A DNA stretch of 45,273 nt, from contig NZ_PHHA01000034.1 of assembly GCF_002795425.1 (NCBI RefSeq), positions 1 through 45,273 of the forward strand. Direction: 5' to 3'. Under the pieces are notes generated by a model. It was given only the letters and a program-made list of their open reading frames with translations. It was not told the DNA's origin and did no database searches. The translations under genes and the position numbers were made by a program. This document shows positions 24,706-34,357 of this stretch, in pieces. The stretch is from Conservatibacter flavescens. GTDB lineage: Bacteria; Pseudomonadota; Gammaproteobacteria; Enterobacterales; Pasteurellaceae. Each line of letters starts with the position of its first letter. Within the stretch, counting starts at the first letter, position 1.

Positions 24706-26010
24706 TTATACTTGCTTTGTTTTGCGCCATGTTTCTATCATGCAACCGAGTACACATCCCGCTATTGCAAATGGAATCCACTCCATTGAATAGGATTTGA
24801 GAGGGAGGACTTGGGTAAAGGCTAGATCTGACACAGAAGCAATAGAAATCAGCGTAACAAATGCCATCGCAAGCCGTTGGGCGAGTAGAGGTAGTTTTAT
24901 AATAATGTTCACGGATAACAAAAGAATCACTGTGATTGCGATAGGATAAAGGATAAGTAGCATAGGAACAGATTTACTGATGACAGCGCTCAATCCTTGA
25001 TTAGATAAGACGAATCCAATTAAAGTACAAATGACCACATATGTTTTATAAGAGATTTTGTGATAGATTTCATTAAAATATTCACTCACAGAAGCGATTA
25101 ACCCAATGGCTGTGGTTAAACAGGCTAATGAAACAATAATGCCTAATATTGTGCGCCCAAATTCCCCAAAGGCCATCACGGTGGCAAGGTTGAGAATGTA
25201 AGTGCCAACATCTTGTTCTTTATTCGCTAATTCTTGTAAGGTTTCGGCAGAAATCGGTAAATTACGCCCAATCCAAGCGAGAGCGATATAAATTAGCGCA
25301 AGAAAAGTCACAGAGATAAAGCTTGCGATAATGGTTTGTTTTCTTAATGATGATTGTTCTGTAGAAATACTGCGGTTTTTAATAGACATGATCACAATCA
25401 CCGAAAATGCGATAGCGGCTAATGCATCCATAGTAAAATAACCGGCAAGTATGCCCTGAAAAAAAGGCGAGCCTGTTTGCGTGCTAGTTGGCTCCACATG
25501 AGGTTGCTCATCTAATAAGAAGAAAGCACGGATAATTAACGCAAAAATAGATAATAACAATACTGGAGTTAAAATGGCTCCAATGCGTTCTACCATTTTT
25601 GATGGGTTTAGTGCTAACCAAAGAGCAATAGCAAAATAAAGTGCGGTAAAAATAAGCAGAGAAATAGAGGAAGGTTCGTTTGTAAAGGGAACAATCGCGA
25701 TTTCATAAGCCGTTGCTGCGGTGCGAGGAATTGCGAAAAACGGCCCAATGCTTAAATAAATGGCGGATAAAAATAAAATAGAAAACCAAGGGTGAATACG
25801 ATCTAACGCTTTTTTATAGCCACCTTCATAGTAACTACTGACGATAATACCAATAATCGGTAAGCTCACTCCGGTTACTACAAACCCTAATACTGCCGGC
25901 CAAAAACCAACAGAATGTTCTAGCCCTAAACGTGGTGGAAAAATCAGATTTCCTGCTCCAAAAAACATAGCAAAGAGCATAAAGCCCACAACAAGTGTAT
26001 TTTTATTCAT
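24706..26010 (-). CDS. brnQ: Branched-chain amino acid transporter BrnQ (LIVCS family)
   Basis: Inner-membrane sodium- or proton-coupled symporter for leucine, isoleucine and valine. The 434-residue protein (E. coli BrnQ 439) has about twelve hydrophobic segments. It opens with the typical FMLFAMFFGAGNLIFPP (residues 10-26) and has FAIPRTAATAYE near residues 92-103. It lies 85 bases downstream of the lpt6-like gene on the same strand. That gap has no clear hairpin, so read-through is possible. An uptake sequence is at 25638-25646. Confidence 0.92.
   Translation of the reverse strand: MNKNTLVVGFMLFAMFFGAGNLIFPPRLGLEHSVGFWPAVLGFVVTGVSLPIIGIIVSSYYEGGYKKALDRIHPWFSILFLSAIYLSIGPFFAIPRTAATAYEIAIVPFTNEPSSISLLIFTALYFAIALWLALNPSKMVERIGAILTPVLLLSIFALIIRAFFLLDEQPHVEPTSTQTGSPFFQGILAGYFTMDALAAIAFSVIVIMSIKNRSISTEQSSLRKQTIIASFISVTFLALIYIALAWIGRNLPISAETLQELANKEQDVGTYILNLATVMAFGEFGRTILGIIVSLACLTTAIGLIASVSEYFNEIYHKISYKTYVVICTLIGFVLSNQGLSAVISKSVPMLLILYPIAITVILLLSVNIIIKLPLLAQRLAMAFVTLISIASVSDLAFTQVLPLKSYSMEWIPFAIAGCVLGCMIETWRKTKQV
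25638..25646 (+). repeat. DNA uptake signal core
   Basis: Exact AAGTGCGGT inside brnQ (gene on the minus strand). Confidence 0.85.
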
Positions 26011-26095
26011 ATTTATTATTCTCGTATCGTTTGATTATAAAAATTAATATTTGAATTTTATCATAATTTTAAAATTGTGATTATGAGGATACGTT

Positions 26096-28081
26096 TTAAT
26101 GTTTATAGCCTTTTATTTGATAATTTATTTGCCAAAATAAAAGCTTTTTATAAGCATTAATTTTCTCTATTTGCTCCTGAGGTACATCAATGGAATTATT
26201 AGTCAATAAATCGTCTTTCCATAAATATTTGGAATAATTTTCATAGTGACAAACTACTCCTGTGCTATCAGCCCAAACATTTTCATTATATGCAAAAGCA
26301 TTAAAATTATTATCTGATGCTTTAAGTAAATTTCTTCCTCCTAGATTCCAATACTCAGCTTCAGACAGGCTGATTTCATAGAGTGTTGGAAATACATCTT
26401 TATGTGAACCGATCACATTTTGATCAAAATGCAATGATAATTTAGATTTTATGTTTTCAGGAATATGTATCAGAAAAGGGACTGCATTCATAAGAAAATA
26501 TTCCTCAGGCAATCTGGCATTTACTCCTCTAAGGTGATGATCTCCAGTAGCAGCAATGATCGTGCTTGAGATGTTTGGATTGTTATCAATATTACTAATA
26601 AAATTTCCAAGTGCGTTTGTGGCATATTGATATGTTTTCAAAACCTTCTCGCGTTCCTGATCGCTGTTTCCTAATTTGTCCTTGAGACAATCTGGTTGAA
26701 TATTTCGTGCATCATAATGTTTTGGTAATTGATAAGGTGGATGATTTGTAATGGTGAGTATGCTTACAAACAGTGGTTGAATACTTTCTTGTAAGAGTTT
26801 TTCTGCCAGAGAGAAAGCAAACTCATCAGCAATCCCCCAATAAGATAAGGTATTTCGTGCTTCTGGGTAGAGATCCAAAATAGAGTTTTGATCATAAATT
26901 TCGTCAACTCCTTGCAAAGGAAGATAATTTCCTAGGTTTCTCCACATAACATTACCAGATGTAATAAATATGGTTTTATAACCTTTTTTCTTATATATCT
27001 GAAATGGCGTATGAGATAACGCTGTTTTTTGGGCAACTGATTGACTTATATTTTGTATTGGACTATGAAAGAAAAGGCTGGCCAGAGTAGGAGCAGTTCC
27101 TCCAGAAATAGACAAAAAACGCTTAAAGAAAAAACTATTTTTAACATAAGGTCTGAGTTTTCCTAACAGATCATTAGTATCAGGCTCGTCTAAAACTAAA
27201 ATATTCGTGCCAAAGCTTTCCATTAGTGCAAAAACAACATGGGGGGAATTTTGTTCTAAAAATGCATTTTTTTCTGTCGTGTCTAGAAGAGAATTTTTAT
27301 TTAGTGCTAATTGCATTAATTTTAGTCCCTCTTCTTCTGATACAGCAGAAAAGGATATTTCACGCTTGCGATCTTTTAATGCCCATTCAATAGCAACTAT
27401 GCCATTTGGAATCATTTTGTTAATGATATTAAGTGATGATACTTGTGCATGAGCTTTTCCAAGAGGTAAGGAAAATAAAGTTCCCCTGGCCAATGCAAGC
27501 ATTGAGAGTATTGAAAATGAGGCTAAAATTGAAAAAGTAATAACACTTAAATTAGCGTGAAACCAATTATAATAAATTGCTTGATATACCAATAAACTTG
27601 GTAGGATAGATACGATTGATGTTAAAAAAAATAAAGAAATGACAGGCACTTCTTCATATATATTCTTTAGAACTGCCTGTGTTTGATCTTCTAATAGCCC
27701 AAATATGAATATGTCGTAATAATTATTATATGTTTTAAAATAAAAATAATTCCCTATTACTAGGGTTGTTGCTAGAAAAGATAGAATAAATATGAGCGAA
27801 CTGAAAATGTAAGCAAGATTTTGATTGCTAATATTACATAGCACTAAAACATAGCCAATGATTAAAGAAAACAATAAAAGAATAGAAATATATTTTGCAT
27901 CAAATCGAGCACCTAATAAACGGAGACGTTTAATATGTTTAATATATTCAATATTATTTAAAACTTCTTTTTCAATAAATTTTCTTAGCATGAATTCTCT
28001 GTGTAATAAAAACACAATAAGAAAATATCCAAACACAAAGTATAGTGAGAAAGTGATGCTTTCTAAATTAGCTTGTAACAT
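26096..28081 (-). CDS. lpt6: LTA-synthase-fold phosphoethanolamine transferase, Lpt6-like
   Basis: Inner-membrane enzyme of the alkaline-phosphatase superfamily with a periplasmic catalytic domain, 661 residues. Five hydrophobic segments (about 10-27, 66-84, 89-110, 145-168, 177-197) precede the domain. Metal ligand Glu288 (ALMESFG), a catalytic threonine at 329 or 332 (SGGTAPTLASL), TNHPPY and a late GDHH support catalysis. H. influenzae lpt6 (HI0275, adjacent to gltX HI0274 from memory) adds phosphoethanolamine to heptose II of LPS. The same neighbourhood here supports that function. A glycerol-phosphate transferase cannot be excluded. The minus-strand ribosome-binding site is weak. Confidence 0.75.
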   Translation of the reverse strand: MLQANLESITFSLYFVFGYFLIVFLLHREFMLRKFIEKEVLNNIEYIKHIKRLRLLGARFDAKYISILLLFSLIIGYVLVLCNISNQNLAYIFSSLIFILSFLATTLVIGNYFYFKTYNNYYDIFIFGLLEDQTQAVLKNIYEEVPVISLFFLTSIVSILPSLLVYQAIYYNWFHANLSVITFSILASFSILSMLALARGTLFSLPLGKAHAQVSSLNIINKMIPNGIVAIEWALKDRKREISFSAVSEEEGLKLMQLALNKNSLLDTTEKNAFLEQNSPHVVFALMESFGTNILVLDEPDTNDLLGKLRPYVKNSFFFKRFLSISGGTAPTLASLFFHSPIQNISQSVAQKTALSHTPFQIYKKKGYKTIFITSGNVMWRNLGNYLPLQGVDEIYDQNSILDLYPEARNTLSYWGIADEFAFSLAEKLLQESIQPLFVSILTITNHPPYQLPKHYDARNIQPDCLKDKLGNSDQEREKVLKTYQYATNALGNFISNIDNNPNISSTIIAATGDHHLRGVNARLPEEYFLMNAVPFLIHIPENIKSKLSLHFDQNVIGSHKDVFPTLYEISLSEAEYWNLGGRNLLKASDNNFNAFAYNENVWADSTGVVCHYENYSKYLWKDDLLTNNSIDVPQEQIEKINAYKKLLFWQINYQIKGYKH

Positions 28082-28150
28082 ATTTAACGTTCTATAAGAT
28101 TATTTACCTTACTCAATTCTATCATTAAAACCAGATATAAAGAAATGCAG

Positions 28151-28226
28151 TGGTGGGCGATACCGGTCTCGAACCAGTGACCCCCTCCTTGTAAGGGAGG
28201 TGCTCTCCCAACTGAGCTAATCGCCC
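28151..28226 (-). tRNA. tRNA-Val(UAC), copy 3 in transcription order
   Basis: 76 bases including encoded CCA. On the minus strand the 7-bp acceptor stem GGGCGAT/ATCGCCC, the anticodon loop CTTACAA (anticodon TAC) and GTTCGAA in the T arm are visible. Identical to the two other copies in this array. I see no hairpin with T-run between it and the lpt6-like gene. Confidence 0.97.
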
Positions 28227-28298
28227 GAAAACTCTTATAGTTTACTTGGCTTGCGCTTTGTAAAATATCAAAATTTTGGTAGGTTTTAAGGATTTAAG

Positions 28299-28374
28299 TG
28301 GTGGGCGATACCGGTCTCGAACCAGTGACCCCCTCCTTGTAAGGGAGGTGCTCTCCCAACTGAGCTAATCGCCC
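28299..28374 (-). tRNA. tRNA-Val(UAC), copy 2
   Basis: 76 bases, identical to its neighbours, CCA encoded, anticodon TAC. Separated from the flanking copies by AT-rich spacers of 72 and 54 bases. Confidence 0.97.
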
Positions 28375-28428
28375 ACTTAAAAAAGCCTTAAAAAACTTGG
28401 GGTACAACGAAAGACACTTGTATGAAAG

Positions 28429-28504
28429 TGGTGGGCGATACCGGTCTCGAACCAGTGACCCCCTCCTTGTAAGGGAGGTGCTCTCCCAACTGAGCTAATC
28501 GCCC
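28429..28504 (-). tRNA. tRNA-Val(UAC), copy 1 (promoter-proximal)
   Basis: 76 bases, identical to the other two copies, CCA encoded, anticodon TAC. It is first after a strong promoter at 28547-28520. The tRNA-Val cluster divergent from gltX matches the valU operon-gltX arrangement of E. coli. Confidence 0.97.
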
Positions 28505-28519
28505 TCGTTGTGGTGTGGC

Positions 28520-28547
28520 ATTATAGAGATAATAGAATTTCAGTCAA
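28520..28547 (-). promoter_or_regulatory. Promoter of the tRNA-Val operon
   Basis: On the minus strand TTGACT (28547-28542) and a consensus TATAAT (28525-28520) are 16 bases apart. A GC-rich GCCACACC follows directly, a stringent-type discriminator as usual for stable-RNA promoters. Confidence 0.85.
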
Positions 28548-28636
28548 CCAAATTTTTATGTTTTTGACTTAATTGGTGTAAAAATAAACATAAAATCGCA
28601 ATTTTTATGGCGAAATAAAAAACTCGTAGTAAAATG

Positions 28637-28645
28637 ACCGCACTT
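28637..28645 (-). repeat. DNA uptake signal core
   Basis: Exact complement ACCGCACTT between the tRNA-Val promoter and the gltX start. Confidence 0.85.
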
Positions 28646-28674
28646 TTGGAATGAGAATAAATAAGGTTAATAGA

Positions 28675-30114
28675 ATGAAACTTAAAGCGCTTTTTAATTT
28701 AGATCCGAATGTGAAAGTTCGTACGCGTTTTGCGCCTAGCCCAACGGGGTATTTACACGTTGGTGGGGCGCGTACTGCGCTTTACTCATGGTTATATGCT
28801 AAACATAATCAGGGTGAATTTGTATTACGTATAGAAGATACCGATTTAGAGCGTTCAACACCTGAAGCCACGGCTGCGATTTTGGAAGGTATGGAATGGT
28901 TAAATTTAGCTTGGGAGCACGGGCCTTATTACCAAACAAAACGTTTTGAGCGTTATAACCAAGTTATTGATGAGATGATTGAGCAAGGCTTGGCGTATCG
29001 TTGCTATTGTTCGAAAGAGCGTTTAGAAAATTTGCGTAAACAACAAGAAAATAACAAAGAAAAACCGCGTTACGATCGCCATTGTTTAGGGGATCATGGG
29101 CATTCCGAGAGTGAACCACATGTTGTGCGCTTTAAAAATCCGCAAGACGGTTCAGTGGTTTTTGACGATGCGGTGCGTGGTCGCATTGAAATAAGTAATG
29201 GTGAATTAGACGATTTAATTATTCGTCGTACTGATGGTTCTCCAACCTATAATTTCTGTGTGGTAGTAGATGATTGGGATATGGGGATTACCCACGTTGT
29301 GCGTGGAGAAGATCATATTAATAATACGCCTCGTCAAATTAATATTTTAAAAGCCCTTGAAGCACCGATTCCAACTTATGCTCATGTTTCGATGATTAAT
29401 GGTGATGATGGGCAAAAATTATCAAAACGTCATGGCGCTGTCAGTGTGATGCAGTATCGTGATGATGGCTATTTACCAGAAGCTTTGGTCAATTATTTAG
29501 TTCGCTTAGGTTGGGGACATGGGGATCAAGAGATTTTTTCTCGCCAAGAGATGATCGAATTATTTGATATCCATTCTGTCAGTAAATCGGCTAGTGCATT
29601 TAATACAGAGAAATTACTTTGGTTAAATCATCACTATATTCGAGAATTACCTGTGGAAAATGTTGCAACTCATTTGGCTTGGCATTATCAAGAACAGGGG
29701 ATTGATACTTCAAATGGCCCGTCTTTGATAGAAATCGTGGATATGCTCAAAGAACGTTGTAAAACCTTAAAAGAAATGGCCGCTTCTAGTCGTTATTTCT
29801 TTGAAGAATTTGAACAATATGAAGAAAGTGCGGTGAAAAAACATTTTAAAATGTCAGCGGTTGAACCATTAGAAAAAATACTCGAAAAATTAACCGCACT
29901 TTCAGATTGGAACTTAGAAAATACACACGCTGCAATTGAACAAACCGCAGCTGAGCTTGAGTTGGGTATGGGCAAAGTTGGAATGCCGTTACGAGTTGCG
30001 GTAACAGGAACGGGACAATCGCCGTCTATGGATGTGACTTTAGTAGGGATCGGTAAAGAACGTGTATTAAAACGCATTCAACGAGCGATTGATTTTATTA
30101 AGGCAAATAACTGA
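28675..30114 (+). CDS. gltX: Glutamyl-tRNA synthetase
   Basis: Class I synthetase that charges tRNA-Glu. From ATG 28675 the protein has 479 residues, the usual size. The HIGH-type motif is HVGG at 28-31 ([13 protein letters not shown]) and KLSKR is at 248-252. An upstream in-frame ATG at 28651 has no ribosome-binding site. ATG 28675 has AAGG eight bases before it and is preferred. It is divergent from the tRNA-Val operon. A TTGACT at 28564-28569 may be its -35, though no good -10 is evident. Uptake sequences lie upstream (28637-28645) and, as an inverted pair, inside it (29826-29834, 29893-29901). Confidence 0.97.
   Translation: MKLKALFNLDPNVKVRTRFAPSPTGYLHVGGARTALYSWLYAKHNQGEFVLRIEDTDLERSTPEATAAILEGMEWLNLAWEHGPYYQTKRFERYNQVIDEMIEQGLAYRCYCSKERLENLRKQQENNKEKPRYDRHCLGDHGHSESEPHVVRFKNPQDGSVVFDDAVRGRIEISNGELDDLIIRRTDGSPTYNFCVVVDDWDMGITHVVRGEDHINNTPRQINILKALEAPIPTYAHVSMINGDDGQKLSKRHGAVSVMQYRDDGYLPEALVNYLVRLGWGHGDQEIFSRQEMIELFDIHSVSKSASAFNTEKLLWLNHHYIRELPVENVATHLAWHYQEQGIDTSNGPSLIEIVDMLKERCKTLKEMAASSRYFFEEFEQYEESAVKKHFKMSAVEPLEKILEKLTALSDWNLENTHAAIEQTAAELELGMGKVGMPLRVAVTGTGQSPSMDVTLVGIGKERVLKRIQRAIDFIKANN
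29826..29901. repeat. Two opposed DNA uptake signal cores in gltX
   Basis: Exact AAGTGCGGT at 29826-29834 and exact ACCGCACTT at 29893-29901. These are the last exact cores before the 14.6-kb gap across the polysaccharide locus. Confidence 0.85.
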
Positions 30115-30217
30115 TTTAAAATTAAGCAATTAGTTATAAATTGATTATTTCACATTGACATAAGAAGTGGCAGAACTTATTATTAGCGCCACTTCTTTTT
30201 AGAAGACCTTTCTGTAT

Positions 30218-30294
<77 letters not shown>

Positions 30295-30373
30295 AATTTT
30301 CAATCTTTATCAATAAGTTAAATCAAATCACATATTAGCTGATAAACATGTATTTTTCGTTTGTGTCAGTTTT

Positions 30374-30398
30374 GTAGCAGCGCATGCATGCTGTCTAC
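30374..30398. other. Hairpin of unknown role between tRNA-Ala and infA
   Basis: GTAGCAGC pairs with GCTG(T)CTAC across a GCATGCAT loop with one bulged T. No strong T-run follows on either strand. It could end the tRNA-Ala transcript or be incidental. The rest of 30295-30436 shows nothing else I can support. Confidence 0.3.
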
Positions 30399-30435
30399 GT
30401 GTCATTTTAAATGCTCAACTTATTTAAACAGCATA

Positions 30436-30463
30436 AAACTAAAGGGCATATCAGATATGCCCT
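30436..30463 (-). terminator. infA terminator
   Basis: GGGCATATC (30444-30452) and GATATGCCC (30454-30462) are perfectly complementary. On the minus strand TTTAGTTTT follows. It lies about 50 bases past the infA stop. Confidence 0.75.
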
Positions 30464-30514
30464 CAGTAAGATAACTAACAGTTTTCAGCGCTTATTAGAC
30501 GTTTTTTATCCTAA

Positions 30515-30757
<243 letters not shown>

Positions 30758-30884
30758 CTATTGACCTTTAATTGACATAATATTTGGGGAATTATACTCT
30801 TTTTGCGATAGGACTAAAAGAGAAAGAAGCAAGTTTTTGTATTTTCGTTAAGCAAAACTATTTTTTGATTATGTATTTCATTTG

Positions 30885-30913
30885 TTGCATTTAATTTGCT
30901 TGGGAACTAAAAT
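30885..30913 (+). promoter_or_regulatory. Promoter of the rml/O-antigen operon
   Basis: TTGCAT (30885-30890) and TAAAAT (30908-30913) are separated by an ideal 17 bases, with rmlB starting 37 bases later. No JUMPstart/ops sequence was seen. This is the only clear promoter I found for the 14-kb unidirectional cluster. Confidence 0.55.
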
Positions 30914-30949
30914 GGTTTAATTTTATTGATTAATTTTGTGGAGACATTT

Positions 30950-32017
30950 ATGATAAAAATACTTATCACTGGCGGAGCGGGTTTTATTGGTTCAGCGGTT
31001 GTGCGCCATATTATCAATCACACACAAGATCGTGTGATTAATGTGGATAAATTAACTTACGCAGGTAATCTTGAATCACTTGACAGCGTTTCAGATAATG
31101 AGCGTTATGTATTTGAACAAGTGGATATTTGTGATGCACAAGCATTAGCTCGTATTTTTACACAATATCAACCTGATGCGGTAATGCACCTCGCGGCAGA
31201 AAGTCATGTTGATCGTTCTATTGATAGTGCAGGTGCTTTTATTCACACCAATGTGGTGGGAACATTTACGCTATTAGAAGTGGCTCGTCATTATTGGAAT
31301 GGTTTATCTGATGAGAAAAAATCAGCCTTCCGTTTCCATCATATCTCAACAGATGAAGTGTATGGTGATTTAGAAGGAACTGACGATCTCTTTACGGAAA
31401 CCACACCTTATGCCCCATCTAGCCCTTATTCTGCTTCAAAAGCCTCTAGTGATCACCTTGTTCGTGCGTGGTTGCGTACCTATGGCTTGCCAACGATTGT
31501 AACCAACTGTTCAAATAACTATGGGCCATTCCACTTCCCTGAAAAGCTTATTCCTTTAATGATTTTAAATGCGTTAGAAGGTAAGCCGCTACCTGTTTAC
31601 GGCAACGGACAACAAATTCGCGACTGGTTATTTGTGGAAGATCACGCTCGTGCATTATATAAAGTGGTAACGGAAGGTGCGGTGGGTGAAACCTATAATA
31701 TCGGTGGACATAATGAGAAAGCCAACATTGAAGTGGTGAAAACAATCTGCTCACTACTTGAAGAGCTTGTACCGAATAAACCACAAGGGGTAGCAAAGTA
31801 CGAAGATCTGATTACATATGTAAAAGATCGCCCTGGACACGATGTACGCTATGCCATTGATGCAAGTAAAATTGGACGTGAATTAGGTTGGAAACCGCAA
31901 GAGACTTTCGAGTCGGGCATTCGTAAAACGGTGGAATGGTATTTAACCAATTCAACATGGTGGAAGCATGTATTAGATGGTTCATACAGCCGTGAACGTT
32001 TAGGCACAAAAGCATAG
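30950..32017 (+). CDS. rmlB: dTDP-glucose 4,6-dehydratase
   Basis: Second step of dTDP-L-rhamnose synthesis: dTDP-glucose to dTDP-4-keto-6-deoxyglucose, NAD-dependent. The protein has 355 residues from this start. The short-chain dehydrogenase fold shows GGAGFIGS at residues 8-15, STDEVYGD near 132-139 and the catalytic Tyr/Lys in [10 protein letters not shown] near 160-169. An upstream in-frame ATG at 30926 lacks a ribosome-binding site. ATG 30950 has GGAG at 30940-30943. It is first in the polysaccharide cluster; rmlA follows nine bases after its stop. Confidence 0.97.
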   Translation: MIKILITGGAGFIGSAVVRHIINHTQDRVINVDKLTYAGNLESLDSVSDNERYVFEQVDICDAQALARIFTQYQPDAVMHLAAESHVDRSIDSAGAFIHTNVVGTFTLLEVARHYWNGLSDEKKSAFRFHHISTDEVYGDLEGTDDLFTETTPYAPSSPYSASKASSDHLVRAWLRTYGLPTIVTNCSNNYGPFHFPEKLIPLMILNALEGKPLPVYGNGQQIRDWLFVEDHARALYKVVTEGAVGETYNIGGHNEKANIEVVKTICSLLEELVPNKPQGVAKYEDLITYVKDRPGHDVRYAIDASKIGRELGWKPQETFESGIRKTVEWYLTNSTWWKHVLDGSYSRERLGTKA

Positions 32018-32026
32018 GGGTAAAAT

Positions 32027-32899
32027 ATGAAAGGCATTATTCTTGCTGGCGGGTCTGGCACTCGTCTTTATCCAATTACGCGAGGCGTGTCAAAACAGCT
32101 TTTACCTGTTTATGATAAACCAATGATCTATTATCCGCTTTCTGTTTTGATGTTAGCGGGGATCCGTGAAATTTTAATTATTACCACACCAGAAGATAAT
32201 GAAAGTTTTAAACGCTTATTAGGCGATGGCTCAGATTTCGGTATTCAACTCAGCTATGCAATTCAACCTAGCCCAGACGGGTTAGCTCAAGCATTTTTGA
32301 TTGGTGAGGAATTTATTAACGGTGAAAGCTGTTGCTTAGTGCTAGGAGATAATATCTTCTATGGTCAGCATTTTAGCCAAATGTTAAAAGAGGCGGTAGC
32401 TCAAGAGAAAGGTGCAACGGTCTTTGGTTATTTGGTGAAAGATCCAGAACGTTTTGGGGTTGTTGAGTTTGATGACCAGTTTAAAGCAGTCTCTATTGAA
32501 GAAAAACCTGCCAATCCAAAATCAAACTATGCAGTAACAGGACTTTATTTCTATGATAGTCGTGTGGTGGAGTTTGCCAAACAAGTGAAGCCATCTGCCC
32601 GTGGCGAACTTGAAATTACCACATTAAATGAGATGTACCTAAAAGATGGTTCATTAAATGTACAATTATTAGGTCGAGGCTTTGCGTGGTTAGATACAGG
32701 TACACACGAAAGTTTACACGAAGCAGCGTCTTTTGTGCGTACACTTGAAAATGTACAAGGCTTACAAGTAGCGTGTTTAGAAGAAATTGCGTGGCGTAAT
32801 GGCTGGTTATCAACAGAACAAGTTGAGCAATTAGCGAAGCCAATGGCGAAAAATGAATATGGACAATATTTATTACGTTTAATTAAGGAACAACGCTAA
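32027..32899 (+). CDS. rmlA: Glucose-1-phosphate thymidylyltransferase
   Basis: First step of dTDP-rhamnose synthesis: glucose-1-phosphate plus dTTP gives dTDP-glucose. The 290-residue protein has the nucleotidyltransferase signature [11 protein letters not shown] at residues 8-18. [16 protein letters not shown] follows, with Asp110 (LGDNIFYG) as the Mg ligand. The enzyme is normally feedback-inhibited by dTDP-rhamnose. Its stop overlaps the rmlD start by one base. Confidence 0.97.
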   Translation: MKGIILAGGSGTRLYPITRGVSKQLLPVYDKPMIYYPLSVLMLAGIREILIITTPEDNESFKRLLGDGSDFGIQLSYAIQPSPDGLAQAFLIGEEFINGESCCLVLGDNIFYGQHFSQMLKEAVAQEKGATVFGYLVKDPERFGVVEFDDQFKAVSIEEKPANPKSNYAVTGLYFYDSRVVEFAKQVKPSARGELEITTLNEMYLKDGSLNVQLLGRGFAWLDTGTHESLHEAASFVRTLENVQGLQVACLEEIAWRNGWLSTEQVEQLAKPMAKNEYGQYLLRLIKEQR

Positions 32900-33774
32900 T
32901 GGCTAAAATTTTAATTACAGGTTCAAATGGGCAAGTAGGATATTGCCTTGTGCAGCAATTACAAGGGCGACACGATATTCTTGCGGTGGATCGTAATAAT
33001 CTAGATATTACTCAACAAACGGCTGTGTTTGATATGATCCGAGATTTCCGTCCAGATGTGGTGATCAATGCAGCAGCGCATACCGCAGTTGATAAAGCAG
33101 AAAGTGAAGTTGAATTGGCTACGGCAATTAATGTGGACGGTGTACGCTACCTTGCAAAAGCAAGCCATGAGGTTGGTGCAGCATTTTTACATATCTCAAC
33201 GGATTATGTCTTTGATGGTCAGCGAGCGGGGCAGTATAGCGAAGATGATACAACAGCTCCCCAAGGTGTTTATGGCAAAACAAAATTAGCGGGTGAACAA
33301 GCAGCCTTTGCAGAGAATAGCAAAACTATTGTATTACGTACGGCTTGGGTATTTGGGGAACACGGCAATAACTTTGTCAAAACAATGTTAAGACTTGCTC
33401 AGCAACGTGATAGCTTAGGCGTTGTATCTGACCAAATCGGTGCACCTACCTATGCTGGAGATATTGCAGCAGCACTTATTCAGATTGCTGAGAAAATCGT
33501 TGCAGGGGAGCAAATAGAGTATGGTGTTTACCATTTTACGGGTAGCCCTTATGTGAGCTGGTATGACTTTGCACAAGCTATTTTTACCGAAACTGTGTCG
33601 CAAAAAATATTGGAAAAAGCACCGCTTGTTAATCCAATCGGCACTGCAGATTATCCAACATCCGCAAAACGCCCCGCGAATTCCTGCTTAAACTTAGCGA
33701 AAATTAACCGAGTATTTGGTATTAAGCCAAGTGATTGGCAAAAGGCGTTAAAAAATTTATCACTTTATATGTAA
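32899..33774 (+). CDS. rmlD: dTDP-4-dehydrorhamnose reductase
   Basis: Last step of dTDP-L-rhamnose synthesis, an NAD(P)H-dependent reductase of the extended SDR group, 291 residues. The GSNGQVG motif is at residues 8-14. STDYVFDG lies near 104-111 and the catalytic YGKTKLAGE near 128-136. TAATG overlap with rmlA implies coupled translation. The gene order rmlB-A-D-x-C differs from the E. coli rmlBDAC order by the inserted gene that follows. Confidence 0.97.
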   Translation: MAKILITGSNGQVGYCLVQQLQGRHDILAVDRNNLDITQQTAVFDMIRDFRPDVVINAAAHTAVDKAESEVELATAINVDGVRYLAKASHEVGAAFLHISTDYVFDGQRAGQYSEDDTTAPQGVYGKTKLAGEQAAFAENSKTIVLRTAWVFGEHGNNFVKTMLRLAQQRDSLGVVSDQIGAPTYAGDIAAALIQIAEKIVAGEQIEYGVYHFTGSPYVSWYDFAQAIFTETVSQKILEKAPLVNPIGTADYPTSAKRPANSCLNLAKINRVFGIKPSDWQKALKNLSLYM

Positions 33775-33783
33775 AGAGAAAAT

Positions 33784-34341
33784 ATGCTTGCAAAAATTGA
33801 ACGTTTGATTAGTGAAATTAATAAATTACATTCAGCTTTTTCTCGTGATTATTTTGAAACAGGAAAGGTACAAAAAGTAAATTTAAAGCATACATTACCA
33901 AATGTTCCTATTGAGCATATTTTATCTTATCGTTTAAATTTGCATGAATCTATTAATGACTATTTGTATCGTGCAGATTTGTATGATATAGCCTATTTTT
34001 ATCGGGTAAAAACTTCTGAGTCGATTTTAGCTAAAATAGAGCGATTTAAGCAACGAAGTGAAGGCTACCCAGTAAATAGTATATTAAATGATATTTTTGG
34101 TGTGAGAATCATTATTTCCAGTCAAGAGATTACTCAAGTAATGGAATGTCTTGATTTTTGGAAAGAAAAATATGGTTTAAAAAATTGGTACTTACGGGAT
34201 AAAGATGAATATATTGGTATTCATATTTATTTTAAAAACTCCAGTAATTTTTATTATCCTTGGGAATTACAAATTTGGGATAAAAAAGATGCGGAACGTA
34301 ATATCCAAAGCCATCAAAAATATAAACGTTATTTTGTATAA
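33784..34341 (+). CDS. Stand-alone RelA/SpoT-type nucleotidyltransferase domain protein
   Basis: 185-residue cytosolic protein that I assign by motif to the (p)ppGpp-synthetase (RelA/SpoT) nucleotidyltransferase fold. Residues that align with the active site are Arg74 and Lys76 (YRVKTSESILAKIERF, the R-x-K...S...K motif), Asp103 and Arg108 (NDIFGVRIII), Tyr143 and His147 (EYIGIH), and Glu161 and Gln163 (WELQIWD). No HD hydrolase, TGS or ACT domain is present. It is shorter than typical small alarmone synthetases (about 200-260). It lies nine bases after rmlD and 16 before rmlC, inside the operon. No partner antitoxin is adjacent. Possible roles are alarmone synthesis, nucleotide or tRNA pyrophosphorylation, or a sensor; none is shown. 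Confidence 0.7.
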   Translation: MLAKIERLISEINKLHSAFSRDYFETGKVQKVNLKHTLPNVPIEHILSYRLNLHESINDYLYRADLYDIAYFYRVKTSESILAKIERFKQRSEGYPVNSILNDIFGVRIIISSQEITQVMECLDFWKEKYGLKNWYLRDKDEYIGIHIYFKNSSNFYYPWELQIWDKKDAERNIQSHQKYKRYFV

Positions 34342-34357
34342 GATAATAGGATAAACA

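Noticed and set aside
28151-28504. Regular repeat pattern that could suggest a CRISPR array
   Set aside because: The repeats are 76 bases, fold as complete tRNA-Val with encoded CCA, and number only three.
33784-34341. Reading the RelA/SpoT-like gene as one half of a toxin-antitoxin pair
   Set aside because: Both neighbours are complete rml genes and the gaps of 9 and 16 bases leave no room for an antitoxin.
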